Below are positions 17,100-24,837 of a stretch of 64,000 bases of DNA, one piece after another (the stretch's first letter is position 1; each line of letters starts with the position of its first letter). Location: assembly GCF_900188085.1 (NCBI RefSeq), contig NZ_FZOU01000006.1, forward strand, positions 271,557-335,556, given 5' to 3'. Below the pieces are notes generated by a model, which was not told where the DNA came from, searched no databases, and saw nothing but the letters and a program-made list of their open reading frames with translations. This stretch comes from Granulicella rosea (GTDB taxonomy: Bacteria; Acidobacteriota; Terriglobia; Terriglobales; Acidobacteriaceae). Made by a program: the position numbers and the translations under genes.

Positions 17100-18401
17100 C
17101 TATGGGGCTGGGACAGTCGCGGCTCGTTTGTCCAGAGCCTGCTCGATCAGCATTACGCAGACCGGACACCGATACTGTTTTGCTCTGCTTAGGGCAGTAT
17201 CTCCATTCTGCGCAACCGCTGTAGGGTCAGCGCCGAGCATGAGCAAGTCACGGGTGTCCTCCTCGAAGAAGCTTTCATCGATCAGCGCAGTCGTACCGCC
17301 TGGACCCGTAGCGTTGACGTCGGCTCCATACTGCATCAGGAGTTGCGCCATTGCGTTGGTCTTTTGCCGTTGCTCCGCAGCTCCGAAGTGGCTGTGGGAG
17401 AACAGCCAGGAGATCAACGTTTCGCGGCCGACAATCAGATGAAGATCAGGCTTGTAGTCGGCGAGCAGCCCGCGCACTAGTTCAGGATTGCCCGACTGAA
17501 TAGCGGAAGGCAACACGTCGTCGCCCGTCTCCTCCCTTGGAAAGCTGGGGCGAACGCCGCGAGCGGTCCAGAACTGCAGCATGGCGACACTACCGCTGCG
17601 GGCTGCGGCGCTCATACATTCCGTATCAATTTCCGGGGACAGCGACTCCAGTTGTCGCGACATTTTCTGCACCAGCAGCAGCTCGCCTTTTCCAGTTGCG
17701 GCGCAGATAGGGGTATCCTCGCGCAGTGGCCAGAGACTGTCGTGAGCTACCTTGGTCCCGACGGGCGCACCGGCCCTTAAGAAGGCCTCTTTCAGCCCTG
17801 CGTTGCCCACCTGGATCGCACGCAGATAGAGCGCGATATGATCCTGGTCGTGCGCGCCAAAGCGCCATCCCTCCTGCGTGAGGGCGCTCGCGGTCTCGTC
17901 CGATCCCTTGATCCAAAGCGCGGTATTCGCGGCCTTGTCGATGAGGTCTTCAAGATCGATAATCTCCCGCGGCATCCCAGCCTTCTCGCCCCAGTAATCG
18001 ACAACGGACTTCTTTCGGGAACCGACGACTACCGTCATACGGTAAGTCGGCAGATCCGTCGCGTTGTACCGGTACACATTGTTGGCGCCGAAGAAGTGCG
18101 CCTTGCGAAAGGAGTCGAGAAGCAGCGCGACTGTTTTCGGATCGATATGCGCTGTATGGTCACCCGTAACCAATACAAACGCCTCGCCGCGATAGTGGAT
18201 CGTTCCGTCTCCAGAGATCGTCACCTCGTAGGAGGGGCATGTACCGAAGCACCCACCACGCGCAAGGGTAATCCGCACCTGCGAGGGTTCGGACACGCTG
18301 GGAAATGGCACGAGAAAACGCCGCCCGCGTGCCCAGGCAGCGACAGAGGCGCAGACGAGCAACAGCCCGAATGAGATGCGTCGCATGCGCGTCATCTTCA
18401 C
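17100..18401 (-). CDS. Exported DUF6438 + ankyrin-repeat protein
   Basis: A 433-residue protein with an N-terminal signal peptide (hydrophobic 9-24, A-W-A-R). A DUF6438-like domain follows (about 40-145; R-G-G-C-F-G-T-C-P-S-Y-E-V-T-I-S-G-D-G). The C-terminal half carries ankyrin-type repeats (about 195-425), recognisable by segments such as L-L-M-Q-Y-G-A-D-V-N-A-T-G-P-G-G-T-T-A-L-I. The paired Cys in G-C-F-G-T-C-P are a hallmark of the domain. Ankyrins mediate protein contacts, and the partner is unknown. The start is GTG 18401, with an ATG two codons in as an alternative. It is not obviously part of an operon. Confidence 0.8.
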   Translation of the reverse strand: MKMTRMRRISFGLLLVCASVAAWARGRRFLVPFPSVSEPSQVRITLARGGCFGTCPSYEVTISGDGTIHYRGEAFVLVTGDHTAHIDPKTVALLLDSFRKAHFFGANNVYRYNATDLPTYRMTVVVGSRKKSVVDYWGEKAGMPREIIDLEDLIDKAANTALWIKGSDETASALTQEGWRFGAHDQDHIALYLRAIQVGNAGLKEAFLRAGAPVGTKVAHDSLWPLREDTPICAATGKGELLLVQKMSRQLESLSPEIDTECMSAAARSGSVAMLQFWTARGVRPSFPREETGDDVLPSAIQSGNPELVRGLLADYKPDLHLIVGRETLISWLFSHSHFGAAEQRQKTNAMAQLLMQYGADVNATGPGGTTALIDESFFEEDTRDLLMLGADPTAVAQNGDTALSRAKQYRCPVCVMLIEQALDKRAATVPAP

Positions 18402-18442
18402 GCTGCTATCCCCGAGCGACGTGAGCGGCCTAAAAAGAAAAT

Positions 18443-18472
18443 CGTCCCCATGGCCGTAAGACCGTGGGGACG
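18443..18472 (-). terminator. Intrinsic terminator of the ABC-F gene
   Basis: An 11-bp stem (18443-18453 with 18462-18472, one G-T pair) located 17 bases past the stop of the ABC-F gene. On the minus strand it is followed by ATTTTCTTTTT. Confidence 0.85.
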
Positions 18473-18488
18473 ACGGTTTCGTTCCGAT

Positions 18489-20126
18489 TTATTTGCCCGA
18501 CATCGCCAACTGCTGCTGGTACTCCTCATACGGTCCCTTGTGGTCCGTGATGTGGAAGTTGGTCGGACCACCTTCGAAGTGCCAGATGCGGGTGCCGGCC
18601 TCTTCGATCAGATCCTGGTCGTGCGTGACGAGAAACACCGTGCCCTGGTAGCCCTGGATCGCCTGATTCAGCGCGTTGATCGATTCCAGATCCAGATGGT
18701 TCGTCGGCTCGTCGAGCACCAGCACGTTCGGCTTCTGCAGCATGATCTTGCAGAAGAGCAGGCGCGCGGCCTCGCCTCCCGAGAGCGCGTCGGTCTTCTT
18801 CAGGCCCTCTTCGCCGCGGAAGAGCATCTGCCCCAGAATGCCGCGAATCTCTTCCTTGGTGACCTTCGGGTCGTACTGGTGCAGCCAGTCCGAAGCCGTC
18901 ATGCCCATCTGGATCGAGCCCTTGTGATCCTGCGCGAAGTAGCCGATCTGCACCTCGTGGCCCCACTTCACCGTGCCCGAGTCGATCGAGACATCCTTCT
19001 CCTCGACGCCCGGTCCATTGGCCAGCAGCGCCTTCAGCAGCGTGGTCTTGCCCTGGCCGTTGCGGCCCATCAGGATGACCTTGTCGCCGCGATTGACCAG
19101 CGCGGAGAAGTTGTTGATGACGTGCTCGACCTTGCCGTCCTTCTGGGTGTAGCTCTTGTTCACGTTCTCGAACTCGAGCACATTCTTGCCCGACGGGCGA
19201 ACGAGATCGAAGCGGATGAACGGGCGCGCGATGTTCGAGCGGGCGAGTTCGCTGGTCGCCAGACGCTCCACTTCCTTCTTGCGCGAGTTCACCTGGCTGG
19301 AACGCGTACCGGCCGAAAAGCGCGCGATGAAGTCGTTCAACTGCGCGATCTTCTTTTCGCGCTGCTCGTTCTGGCTTTCGATGCGGGTCCGGACGCTGGT
19401 CTTCTGCAAGACCATGTCGTCGTAGCCGCCGTTGTAGGTGATGATCGTCTCGTAGTCGATGTCGGCGATGTGCGTGCAGACCGCGTTCAGGAAGTGACGG
19501 TCGTGCGAGATGGTGATGACGGTACCGTTGTACCGGATCAGGAAGTCCTGCAGCCAGTGGATCGACTCGAGGTCGAGATAGTTCGTCGGCTCGTCCAGGA
19601 ACAGGGCGCCGGGATTGCCGAAGAGCGCCTGTGCGAGGAGGACGCGGACCTTCTGGCCGCCCTGCAGCTCGCTCATCTTGCGCTCGTGCAGCTCGTCGGG
19701 AATGTCGAGTCCCTGCAGCAGCACGGCGGCGTTGGCCTCGGCCTCGTAGCCGTCTTCGTCGCCGACGATGCCTTCAAGCTCACCCAGACGGGAGCCGTCC
19801 TCGTCCGTCATCTCGGGCTTGTTGTAGATGATCTCGCGCTCTTCGAGCGCCGCCCAGAGGGCCTTGTTGCCCATGATGACGGTGTCGATGACGCGGTACG
19901 CGTCGAACTCATACTGGTCCTGTTTCAGCACGCCGAACTTGCGCGGGCGGACGACATTGCCCTTCTGCGCGTCGATCTCGCCGGTAAGGACCTTCATGAA
20001 CGTGGATTTGCCGGCGCCGTTCGGGCCGGTAAGACCGTAGCGGCGGCCGTCGGTAAAGGTGACCGAGACGTCCTCAAAGAGGAGCTTCGAGCCGTAACGC
20101 ATGGTGATGTTGGATGTCGAGATCAT
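18489..20126 (-). CDS. ybiT: ABC-F family ATPase, YbiT-type
   Basis: A 545-residue soluble ABC-F protein with two nucleotide-binding domains and no membrane segment. Walker A motifs are G-P-N-G-A-G-K-S (34-41) and G-R-N-G-Q-G-K-T. Signature motifs are L-Q-G-G-Q and L-S-G-G-E. Walker B motifs L-F-L-D-E-P-T-N and V-L-D-E-P-T-N-H-L-D are both intact. The M-I-S-T-S-N-I-T-M-R-Y-G-S-K start and length fit the YbiT branch. ABC-F proteins act on the ribosome, in translation control or antibiotic protection, using ATP. It is a chromosomal housekeeping-type member; resistance function is not indicated. The low-GC HEPN module lies directly upstream, 9 bases from the ATG. Confidence 0.9.
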   Translation of the reverse strand: MISTSNITMRYGSKLLFEDVSVTFTDGRRYGLTGPNGAGKSTFMKVLTGEIDAQKGNVVRPRKFGVLKQDQYEFDAYRVIDTVIMGNKALWAALEEREIIYNKPEMTDEDGSRLGELEGIVGDEDGYEAEANAAVLLQGLDIPDELHERKMSELQGGQKVRVLLAQALFGNPGALFLDEPTNYLDLESIHWLQDFLIRYNGTVITISHDRHFLNAVCTHIADIDYETIITYNGGYDDMVLQKTSVRTRIESQNEQREKKIAQLNDFIARFSAGTRSSQVNSRKKEVERLATSELARSNIARPFIRFDLVRPSGKNVLEFENVNKSYTQKDGKVEHVINNFSALVNRGDKVILMGRNGQGKTTLLKALLANGPGVEEKDVSIDSGTVKWGHEVQIGYFAQDHKGSIQMGMTASDWLHQYDPKVTKEEIRGILGQMLFRGEEGLKKTDALSGGEAARLLFCKIMLQKPNVLVLDEPTNHLDLESINALNQAIQGYQGTVFLVTHDQDLIEEAGTRIWHFEGGPTNFHITDHKGPYEEYQQQLAMSGK

Positions 20127-20135
20127 GATTGCTTT

Positions 20136-20567
20136 CTATGCTGAAATTTTGTGTCCAAGATTGCGGGCGGAGGAATTTGCAATCAAAATGACCGCGTCCT
20201 CAATCCCAAAAAAAGAAAGTTCGAGGGAGTCCACCCTGTACGCCGTACCAACCTCACGAATGTCGAACGTGGAGGTAAGGGTCTCCACAAGCAGCTCATT
20301 GGTCCGCACGATCCAGGTCCCTTTGTACTGCTTCGCAAATGTCCCCAACTTCTGCCGCGCCGATGCTGTCATCGCCTTGGTGCCATCATGTAGGCCAATC
20401 CGATCGAGCCACGCCGCAGACAGGTAAAGATTCCAGGAATCCGTATAGCCACCATTCGCGGGGGTCAACATGGCAAGGGCAATAGGACCCCTCTCCCGTT
20501 GGAGATCTCCGAGAAACGTCATGACCTGCTCGAAGAATCCGCTTGTCACCACTGTTGTGTAAGCCAT
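20136..20567 (-). CDS. Unknown protein overlapping the HEPN gene, possible partner
   Basis: A 143-residue protein of no recognised family, with no signal peptide or membrane segment. It has a mixed alpha/beta look; the C-terminal part (S-L-E-L-S-F-F-G-I-E-D-A-V-I-L-I-A-N-S) is the most hydrophobic. Its ATG at 20567 sits 22 bases inside the end of the HEPN gene with a GGAG site seven bases upstream, so the two are translationally coupled. Base composition is clearly lower in GC than the ABC-F gene that follows 9 bases later. By position it could be the antidote or effector partner of the HEPN protein; no motif proves that. Confidence 0.7.
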   Translation of the reverse strand: MAYTTVVTSGFFEQVMTFLGDLQRERGPIALAMLTPANGGYTDSWNLYLSAAWLDRIGLHDGTKAMTASARQKLGTFAKQYKGTWIVRTNELLVETLTSTFDIREVGTAYRVDSLELSFFGIEDAVILIANSSARNLGHKISA

Positions 20568-20974
20568 CTTAAAACTCCATCCGGTTCAGACTTGAGAGCC
20601 TTCATCAATTCATCGGTATCCGAATCGGTCTTCACTCTCTCGTACCGCTGCTCCGGTCCCCAACGTGTCGCAATCTGCCAGTTTGCCTCGAAGCCCGAAT
20701 TCCGGTCCTGTATCGCGGTTAACTCGTCTCGCAAGCCCGCTAACAAAATAAGCTCGGAGGCAAGATGTGTCTTGAAGATGCCCTTTAGATCCTTCTCCGG
20801 ATACTCCGCAAGATTCAGCCTCTTGCATACACATGCCTTCAGTGCAAACTCCATGGCATACCCGCAGAGATAGCATGCAGCATCGTGAAATCCAGCCGCA
20901 CGAAGAACCTCGGCCTCATCAAGACGAAGCTGCATCAACTCCTGGAGCTTCACTTTTGTGAGAATTGCAGTCAT
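20546..20974 (-). CDS. HEPN-domain protein
   Basis: A 142-residue, mostly helical HEPN-domain protein. The central helix A-A-C-Y-L-C-G-Y-A-M-E-F-A-L-K-A-C-V is the family hallmark, preceded by R-A-A-G-F-H (Arg25, His30) and followed by T-H-L-A-S-E-L-I-L-L-A-G-L. A late N-W-Q-I-A-T-R-W-G-P-E-Q-R-Y segment matches the C-terminal helix of this subfamily. Many HEPN proteins are RNases or toxins using an R-x4-6-H motif; here it is unclear whether Arg25/His30 play that role. It overlaps and is coupled to the unknown gene at 20136. Lower GC than the surroundings suggests transfer. Confidence 0.8.
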   Translation of the reverse strand: MTAILTKVKLQELMQLRLDEAEVLRAAGFHDAACYLCGYAMEFALKACVCKRLNLAEYPEKDLKGIFKTHLASELILLAGLRDELTAIQDRNSGFEANWQIATRWGPEQRYERVKTDSDTDELMKALKSEPDGVLRWLTQQW

Positions 20975-21021
20975 TCATCCCTAGTCGTAACATACCTCAT
21001 TCTACCTGCTAAGCCTAGAAT

Positions 21022-21537
21022 TCAACTCTGCCCGATCAGTACGCCCGCCGCAAAGACCAGTCCGCCGCCCACGATCACCTGCAGGCACGACAGCGCGAAG
21101 CTCGTGCTCATGTACTTGTAGCGAATCCACGCGATCACCAGCAGTTCGACGCCGACGACCAGGTACGCCCACAAGAGCGCGGTGTGAACGTTCGGGATCA
21201 GAAACGGCAGCGAGTGCAGGAAGCCGCCGACGAAGGTCATGAAGCCGGTGATGCCGCCGCGCAGGATCGGGCTGCCGCGTCCGGTGATCGCGCCGTCGTC
21301 CGACAGGCCCTCCGAGAACGCCATCGAGATGCCGGCGCCCACCGCCGAGGCCGCCCCGATCAGAAAGACCGTGTGCGAGTTGTGCGTCGCAAAGGCGGTC
21401 GCGAAGATCGGCGCGAGGGTCGAGACCGAGCCGTCCATCAGGCCCGCGAGGCCGGGCTGCACGACGCGCAGCAGAAAGTTCTTCTCATTTCCCGCGATGG
21501 CGGAGAGCTCGGCAAGATTTGGAATCAGATCGGACAT
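21022..21537 (-). CDS. VIT1/CCC1-type metal transporter
   Basis: A 171-residue membrane protein of the vacuolar iron transporter (VIT1/CCC1) family, with about five hydrophobic segments. The motif G-L-A-G-L-M-D-G-S-V-S-T-L-A-P near residues 29-43 and the M-A-F-S-E-G-L-S-D-D segment in the second helix region are typical. It probably moves Fe2+ or Mn2+ across the inner membrane in exchange for protons. The ATG at 21537 is chosen; the frame is open much further upstream but there runs through the terminator of the helicase gene. It is shorter than ferritin-fused members and lacks a ferritin domain. Confidence 0.85.
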   Translation of the reverse strand: MSDLIPNLAELSAIAGNEKNFLLRVVQPGLAGLMDGSVSTLAPIFATAFATHNSHTVFLIGAASAVGAGISMAFSEGLSDDGAITGRGSPILRGGITGFMTFVGGFLHSLPFLIPNVHTALLWAYLVVGVELLVIAWIRYKYMSTSFALSCLQVIVGGGLVFAAGVLIGQS

Positions 21538-21579
21538 GTGCTTTTTAGGATGCCATGAATGGAATCGTGGCAAAGAAAA

Positions 21580-21606
21580 CCCCATGCCTCGAAGAGAGAC
21601 ATGGGG
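21580..21606 (-). terminator. Intrinsic terminator of the DEAD-box helicase gene
   Basis: A 7-bp CCCCATG/CATGGGG stem beyond the helicase stop. On the minus strand it is followed by TTTTCTTTG. Confidence 0.75.
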
Positions 21607-21628
21607 CGTTCCAGACGATTGACGAGTC

Positions 21629-23191
21629 TTACTGACCGCGACGCGCGGGGCCACGGCTGCTGCCGCCGCTGGCCGGACGCGAGCCGGGACGACCGGAGCT
21701 GCGACCACCGCTGAAGCCACCGCCAGGACCACGGCCGCCGGAGAAGCCGCCGCTGCGTCCGCGGTTACCCGCGTAGGGGCTGCGGCCTGCGGGCGCCGGA
21801 GCGGCCGAGGCATCGCCCGAGCGCCATGCGCGGGTCTCCATACCCATCAGGTCGTTGGGCGCGTTCGAGCCCAGGTCGAGCGGCTTGTTGCGCTCTTCCT
21901 TCTCGAGGTTCTTGTCGGCCTCGCGCCACTCGAACTTGATCTTCAGGTCGCGCTCGAGCTTGCGTGCGTCCGAACGCTCCTGCGGCATGACGAAGGTCGT
22001 CGCGACGCCCTTCTTGCCGGCGCGGCCGGTACGGCCAATGCGGTGGACGAAGTCCTCGGTGGCGTTCGGCAGGTCGTAGTTGACGACGTGCGCGATGTCC
22101 GAGACGTCGATACCGCGGGCGGCGACGTCGGTCGCGACCAGGATGCGGTGGCGTCCGTTGGCGAAGCCCTTCAGCGCCGCCGTGCGCTGCGACTGCGAGC
22201 GGTCGCCGTGGATCACGTCCGCCTGGTGGCCGAGCTTTTCGAGCTTCTTCGAGATGCGGTCCGCGCCATGCTTGGTGCGCGAGAAGACGAGGAACGTGCC
22301 CTCTTCTTCGGTCAGCATCTGGTTCAGCAGGCCGAGCTTCTGGTCCTGCATGACCGTGACGACCTTCAGCTCGACGCGATCCGAAGGCTTCGAGGTGGTG
22401 CCGATCTCGATCCGGACAGGCTTCTGCACGTAGTCGCGGACGATCTCGGTGATGTTCGCATCGAGCGTCGCGGAGTAGCACATGGTCTGGCGGGTCTTCG
22501 GCAGCGCGCCGACGATGCGCTTGATCGCGGGCAGGAAGCCCATGTCGAGCATGCGATCCACTTCGTCCAGAACCAGCATCTCGACCGAGTTCAGGTTGAC
22601 CGAACGGCGGCGGAGGAAGTCCTCCAGACGGCCGGGTGTGGCGACGACGAGGCGCGGGCCGCGATCGAGCTGATCGAGCTGCGTGTTCTCCGACAGACCG
22701 CCGCAGACCAGAACCGAGTCGTTCTTCGCGTGCGGAACGATCTTGCCGTAGGCCTCAAGCACCTGCATGGCGAGCTCGCGCGTCGGCAGCAGAATGAGCG
22801 CGCGGATCGGGCCGCGCTTGCCGCGGGTCGACGGAACCGAGGTCGCGTCCATGCGCTCGATCATCGGGATGAGGAAGCTGAGCGTCTTGCCGGTGCCGGT
22901 CGAGGCGGTGGCGAGAATGTCCTTGCCTTCGAGCGCGGGCGGAATGGCCTTCGCCTGCACGGGCGTGGGGGTTGCGAAGCCGCCGGCGGCGAGACGCGAC
23001 TTGAGCGAATCCGAGATGTTGAAGTCGGTGAAGAAGACGCCCTTCAGCATCGGCAGGCCGGTCTTGGGGTCCAGCTCGTTGTTCGAGCCGGTGATGTCGA
23101 CGGGGATTGCCTGGTGCGAGGCGTTGATGGCCGGGGTTGCGTTGGTTTCGGTGCTGACTTCAGACTGAGGTTCGAGGATTGCAGAGTTCAA
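21629..23191 (-). CDS. DEAD-box ATP-dependent RNA helicase (RhlE-like)
   Basis: A 520-residue RNA helicase with both RecA-like domains intact. Readable motifs are T-P-V-Q-A-K (Q motif), A-S-T-G-T-G-K-T (I), P-T-R-E-L-A (Ia), T-P-G-R (Ib), D-E-V-D in place of D-E-A-D (II), S-A-T (III), D-V-A-A-R-G-I-D (V) and H-R-I-G-R-T-G-R-A-G (VI). The C-terminal 60 residues are a Gly/Arg/Ser-rich tail (G-G-F-S-G-G-R-G-P-G type repeats), probably an RNA-binding disordered region. An extension of about 70 residues precedes the Q motif. The start is TTG 23191, as no ATG or GTG fits. A leader of about 400 bases upstream may reflect cold-shock-type control. Confidence 0.9.
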   Translation of the reverse strand: MNSAILEPQSEVSTETNATPAINASHQAIPVDITGSNNELDPKTGLPMLKGVFFTDFNISDSLKSRLAAGGFATPTPVQAKAIPPALEGKDILATASTGTGKTLSFLIPMIERMDATSVPSTRGKRGPIRALILLPTRELAMQVLEAYGKIVPHAKNDSVLVCGGLSENTQLDQLDRGPRLVVATPGRLEDFLRRRSVNLNSVEMLVLDEVDRMLDMGFLPAIKRIVGALPKTRQTMCYSATLDANITEIVRDYVQKPVRIEIGTTSKPSDRVELKVVTVMQDQKLGLLNQMLTEEEGTFLVFSRTKHGADRISKKLEKLGHQADVIHGDRSQSQRTAALKGFANGRHRILVATDVAARGIDVSDIAHVVNYDLPNATEDFVHRIGRTGRAGKKGVATTFVMPQERSDARKLERDLKIKFEWREADKNLEKEERNKPLDLGSNAPNDLMGMETRAWRSGDASAAPAPAGRSPYAGNRGRSGGFSGGRGPGGGFSGGRSSGRPGSRPASGGSSRGPARRGQ

Positions 23192-23597
23192 GTAGAGGTT
23201 CCTGTTCTTTCGTGGCGGCGCAGAGCCGCAAAGAGATACACAGATGCGCGACTGCGCGGAACGCAGAGATGCATCATGAGGTTTGCATAGTCAGCATGCT
23301 CGAAGAGTTCACGAAGCCTTGCTGCTGCACGGCGAGGCATGTCCGATGACACGCCTTCCAGCCAGAGCAACCAGCGCCGCATCTTTCCAGTCTTGGTACC
23401 GGGCTCAACACAATCGCGTCACGGCGATTCGGTAGCCCATAGAAAGACAGTGCGGTGGAAAGGGATCTCACTTCGGTCTCTGGCCAGATGCCGGACTCAT
23501 TCTAAAGAACGACATCAGAATGCAGGTCGCGGTATCTTTCCCCGTAGTGCCCTACGCTTACGCGTGATTCCAGAATAGCAGAAGAAGACGGCGCGCG
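23192..23597. other. 406-base region upstream of the helicase, no gene supported
   Basis: Lies between the helicase start and the end of the first glycosyltransferase gene, both on the minus strand. Open frames of 60-80 codons exist on both strands but have no protein-like character or ribosome-binding site. The most economical reading is a promoter plus a long helicase leader RNA. No named riboswitch was recognised. Confidence 0.5.
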
Positions 23598-24596
23598 CTA
23601 GTGGTCTTTATCGCCCGGCGTATACGGCATACGGTAACCCCGCGCGGCGTACATCCGCAACAACGGACGCAGCAGAGGATTCGGGCACCGGAGACGGGTC
23701 ACTCGCTCCGTCACCCAGGTCATGGGCTTCAGCAGCCATCCGCGCCAGTGCAGGCCGGCGGCGAGCCAGCTTCGCGGACCGGTCGAAGGCGCCGGCTTCA
23801 GCTCCGGCCAGAGCTCATGAAAGACCCGCGCCGAGAGTCCCGCGCCAAAGGCCCGCGCACAGGTCTTCCGGAGCGTCGTCGGGTGAAGATGCTCGGCCAG
23901 CGCCTCCGGCAGAAAGCTCAAACGCAGACCGCGCGTATGCTCCAGCCGGTATCCCAGCTCCAGGTCCTCCATCATCCAGCGATCCCGGGTGAAGGCCTCG
24001 TGAAAGGGATTCTCCCGCAGGAGCGCTGTCTTCAACGAGAGATTGCTGGTGTAAAAGTGCTCCCAGCCGGGCTGCTTTCCGTCGAGCAGGTCATGGTACG
24101 AGAACTGGAAGCCGCCTTCGTCGAGCCACGCCATCAGCGGCGTGACCGTCTGCCCGGTCGTGCTCCAGCGGGTGAGACCCAGCGCGGCGTCCTCGCGCGC
24201 CGGATGCTGGCGATGGAACTGAAGATGCGTCTCGATAAACGCCGGGCCGCCGAAGATATCGTCGCCGATCATCAGCACGACCGGCGCCTGCGCCTGCTGG
24301 ATCGCCCAGTTGCGCGCCCGCGACGGACCGTTGTTCTGCTGCCGCAGACATCGCAGCCGCAAACTCGTCCGGCCAGGATATTCCGCCAGGAAGCGCGGCG
24401 TATCGTCCGTACTGCCGTCGTCGACGACGATCACCTCGAAGCCGGTGCAGCTCTGCCGCTCCAGATGCTCCAGGCAGGTTCGCAGAGCGGAGACCCGGTT
24501 GAAGGTCGGAATCACGACCGTCAGGGACGGCGTCGATTCCGGCCTATGCCCGGTCGGTTCCGGCGTATGCTCGGTCGATGCGATCGGCTCGTCCAC
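23598..24596 (-). CDS. GT2 family glycosyltransferase
   Basis: A 332-residue GT-A-fold glycosyltransferase. It opens with T-V-V-I-P-T-F-N-R-V-S-A-L and the nucleotide-sugar loop V-I-V-V-D-D-G-S-T-D-D-T. It then shows N-N-G-P-S-R-A-R-N and a D-D-I-F motif where the metal-binding DxD usually sits. A possible E-D-x-E-L-G-Y-R acceptor-site motif follows (M-E-D-L-E-L-G-Y-R). It should add a sugar to a surface glycan. The start is uncertain. GTG 24596 is preferred because the frame beyond it (to 24695) runs through a 20-bp hairpin, which is unlikely to be coding. It faces away from the fucosyltransferase cluster. Confidence 0.82.
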   Translation of the reverse strand: MDEPIASTEHTPEPTGHRPESTPSLTVVIPTFNRVSALRTCLEHLERQSCTGFEVIVVDDGSTDDTPRFLAEYPGRTSLRLRCLRQQNNGPSRARNWAIQQAQAPVVLMIGDDIFGGPAFIETHLQFHRQHPAREDAALGLTRWSTTGQTVTPLMAWLDEGGFQFSYHDLLDGKQPGWEHFYTSNLSLKTALLRENPFHEAFTRDRWMMEDLELGYRLEHTRGLRLSFLPEALAEHLHPTTLRKTCARAFGAGLSARVFHELWPELKPAPSTGPRSWLAAGLHWRGWLLKPMTWVTERVTRLRCPNPLLRPLLRMYAARGYRMPYTPGDKDH

Positions 24597-24645
24597 CCTT
24601 TCAGTATAAGAGGCTGTTGGCGATTTGTTTCGGATGAGCAGATGC

Positions 24646-24691
24646 CTGGGCGCCCCATCCTTTCGGATTCTCGAAAGGGTGGGGCGCCCAG
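24646..24691. repeat. GATTCT-loop hairpin, long copy
   Basis: A 20-bp inverted repeat with one mismatch (24646-24665 and 24672-24691) around a GATTCT loop, in the divergent control region between two glycosyltransferase genes. The loop and part of the arms recur at 12694-12717. Confidence 0.75.
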
Positions 24692-24837
24692 ACATCCGTG
24701 CCGCTTATGCGGATCGTGAACAGGCTCTGGGAGGATCAGCCTTCGCATGAGCCCGAGGCCCGTTGATATGCTGTACAAGTCGACGGGGCAAGATGCATCG
24801 ACTTTGCGCATCGAAAGAAAAAGACGAGGAGTGGTCC

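Noticed and set aside
20136..20974. Classical HEPN-MNT (nucleotidyltransferase) toxin-antitoxin pair
   Set aside because: The partner has no G-S-x-A-R-G-D-type nucleotidyltransferase motif, so the MNT label is not justified.
23188..23578. Short open frames (60-80 codons) on both strands before the helicase
   Set aside because: No ribosome-binding site, no protein-like pattern and no agreement between frames; treated as leader/control region.
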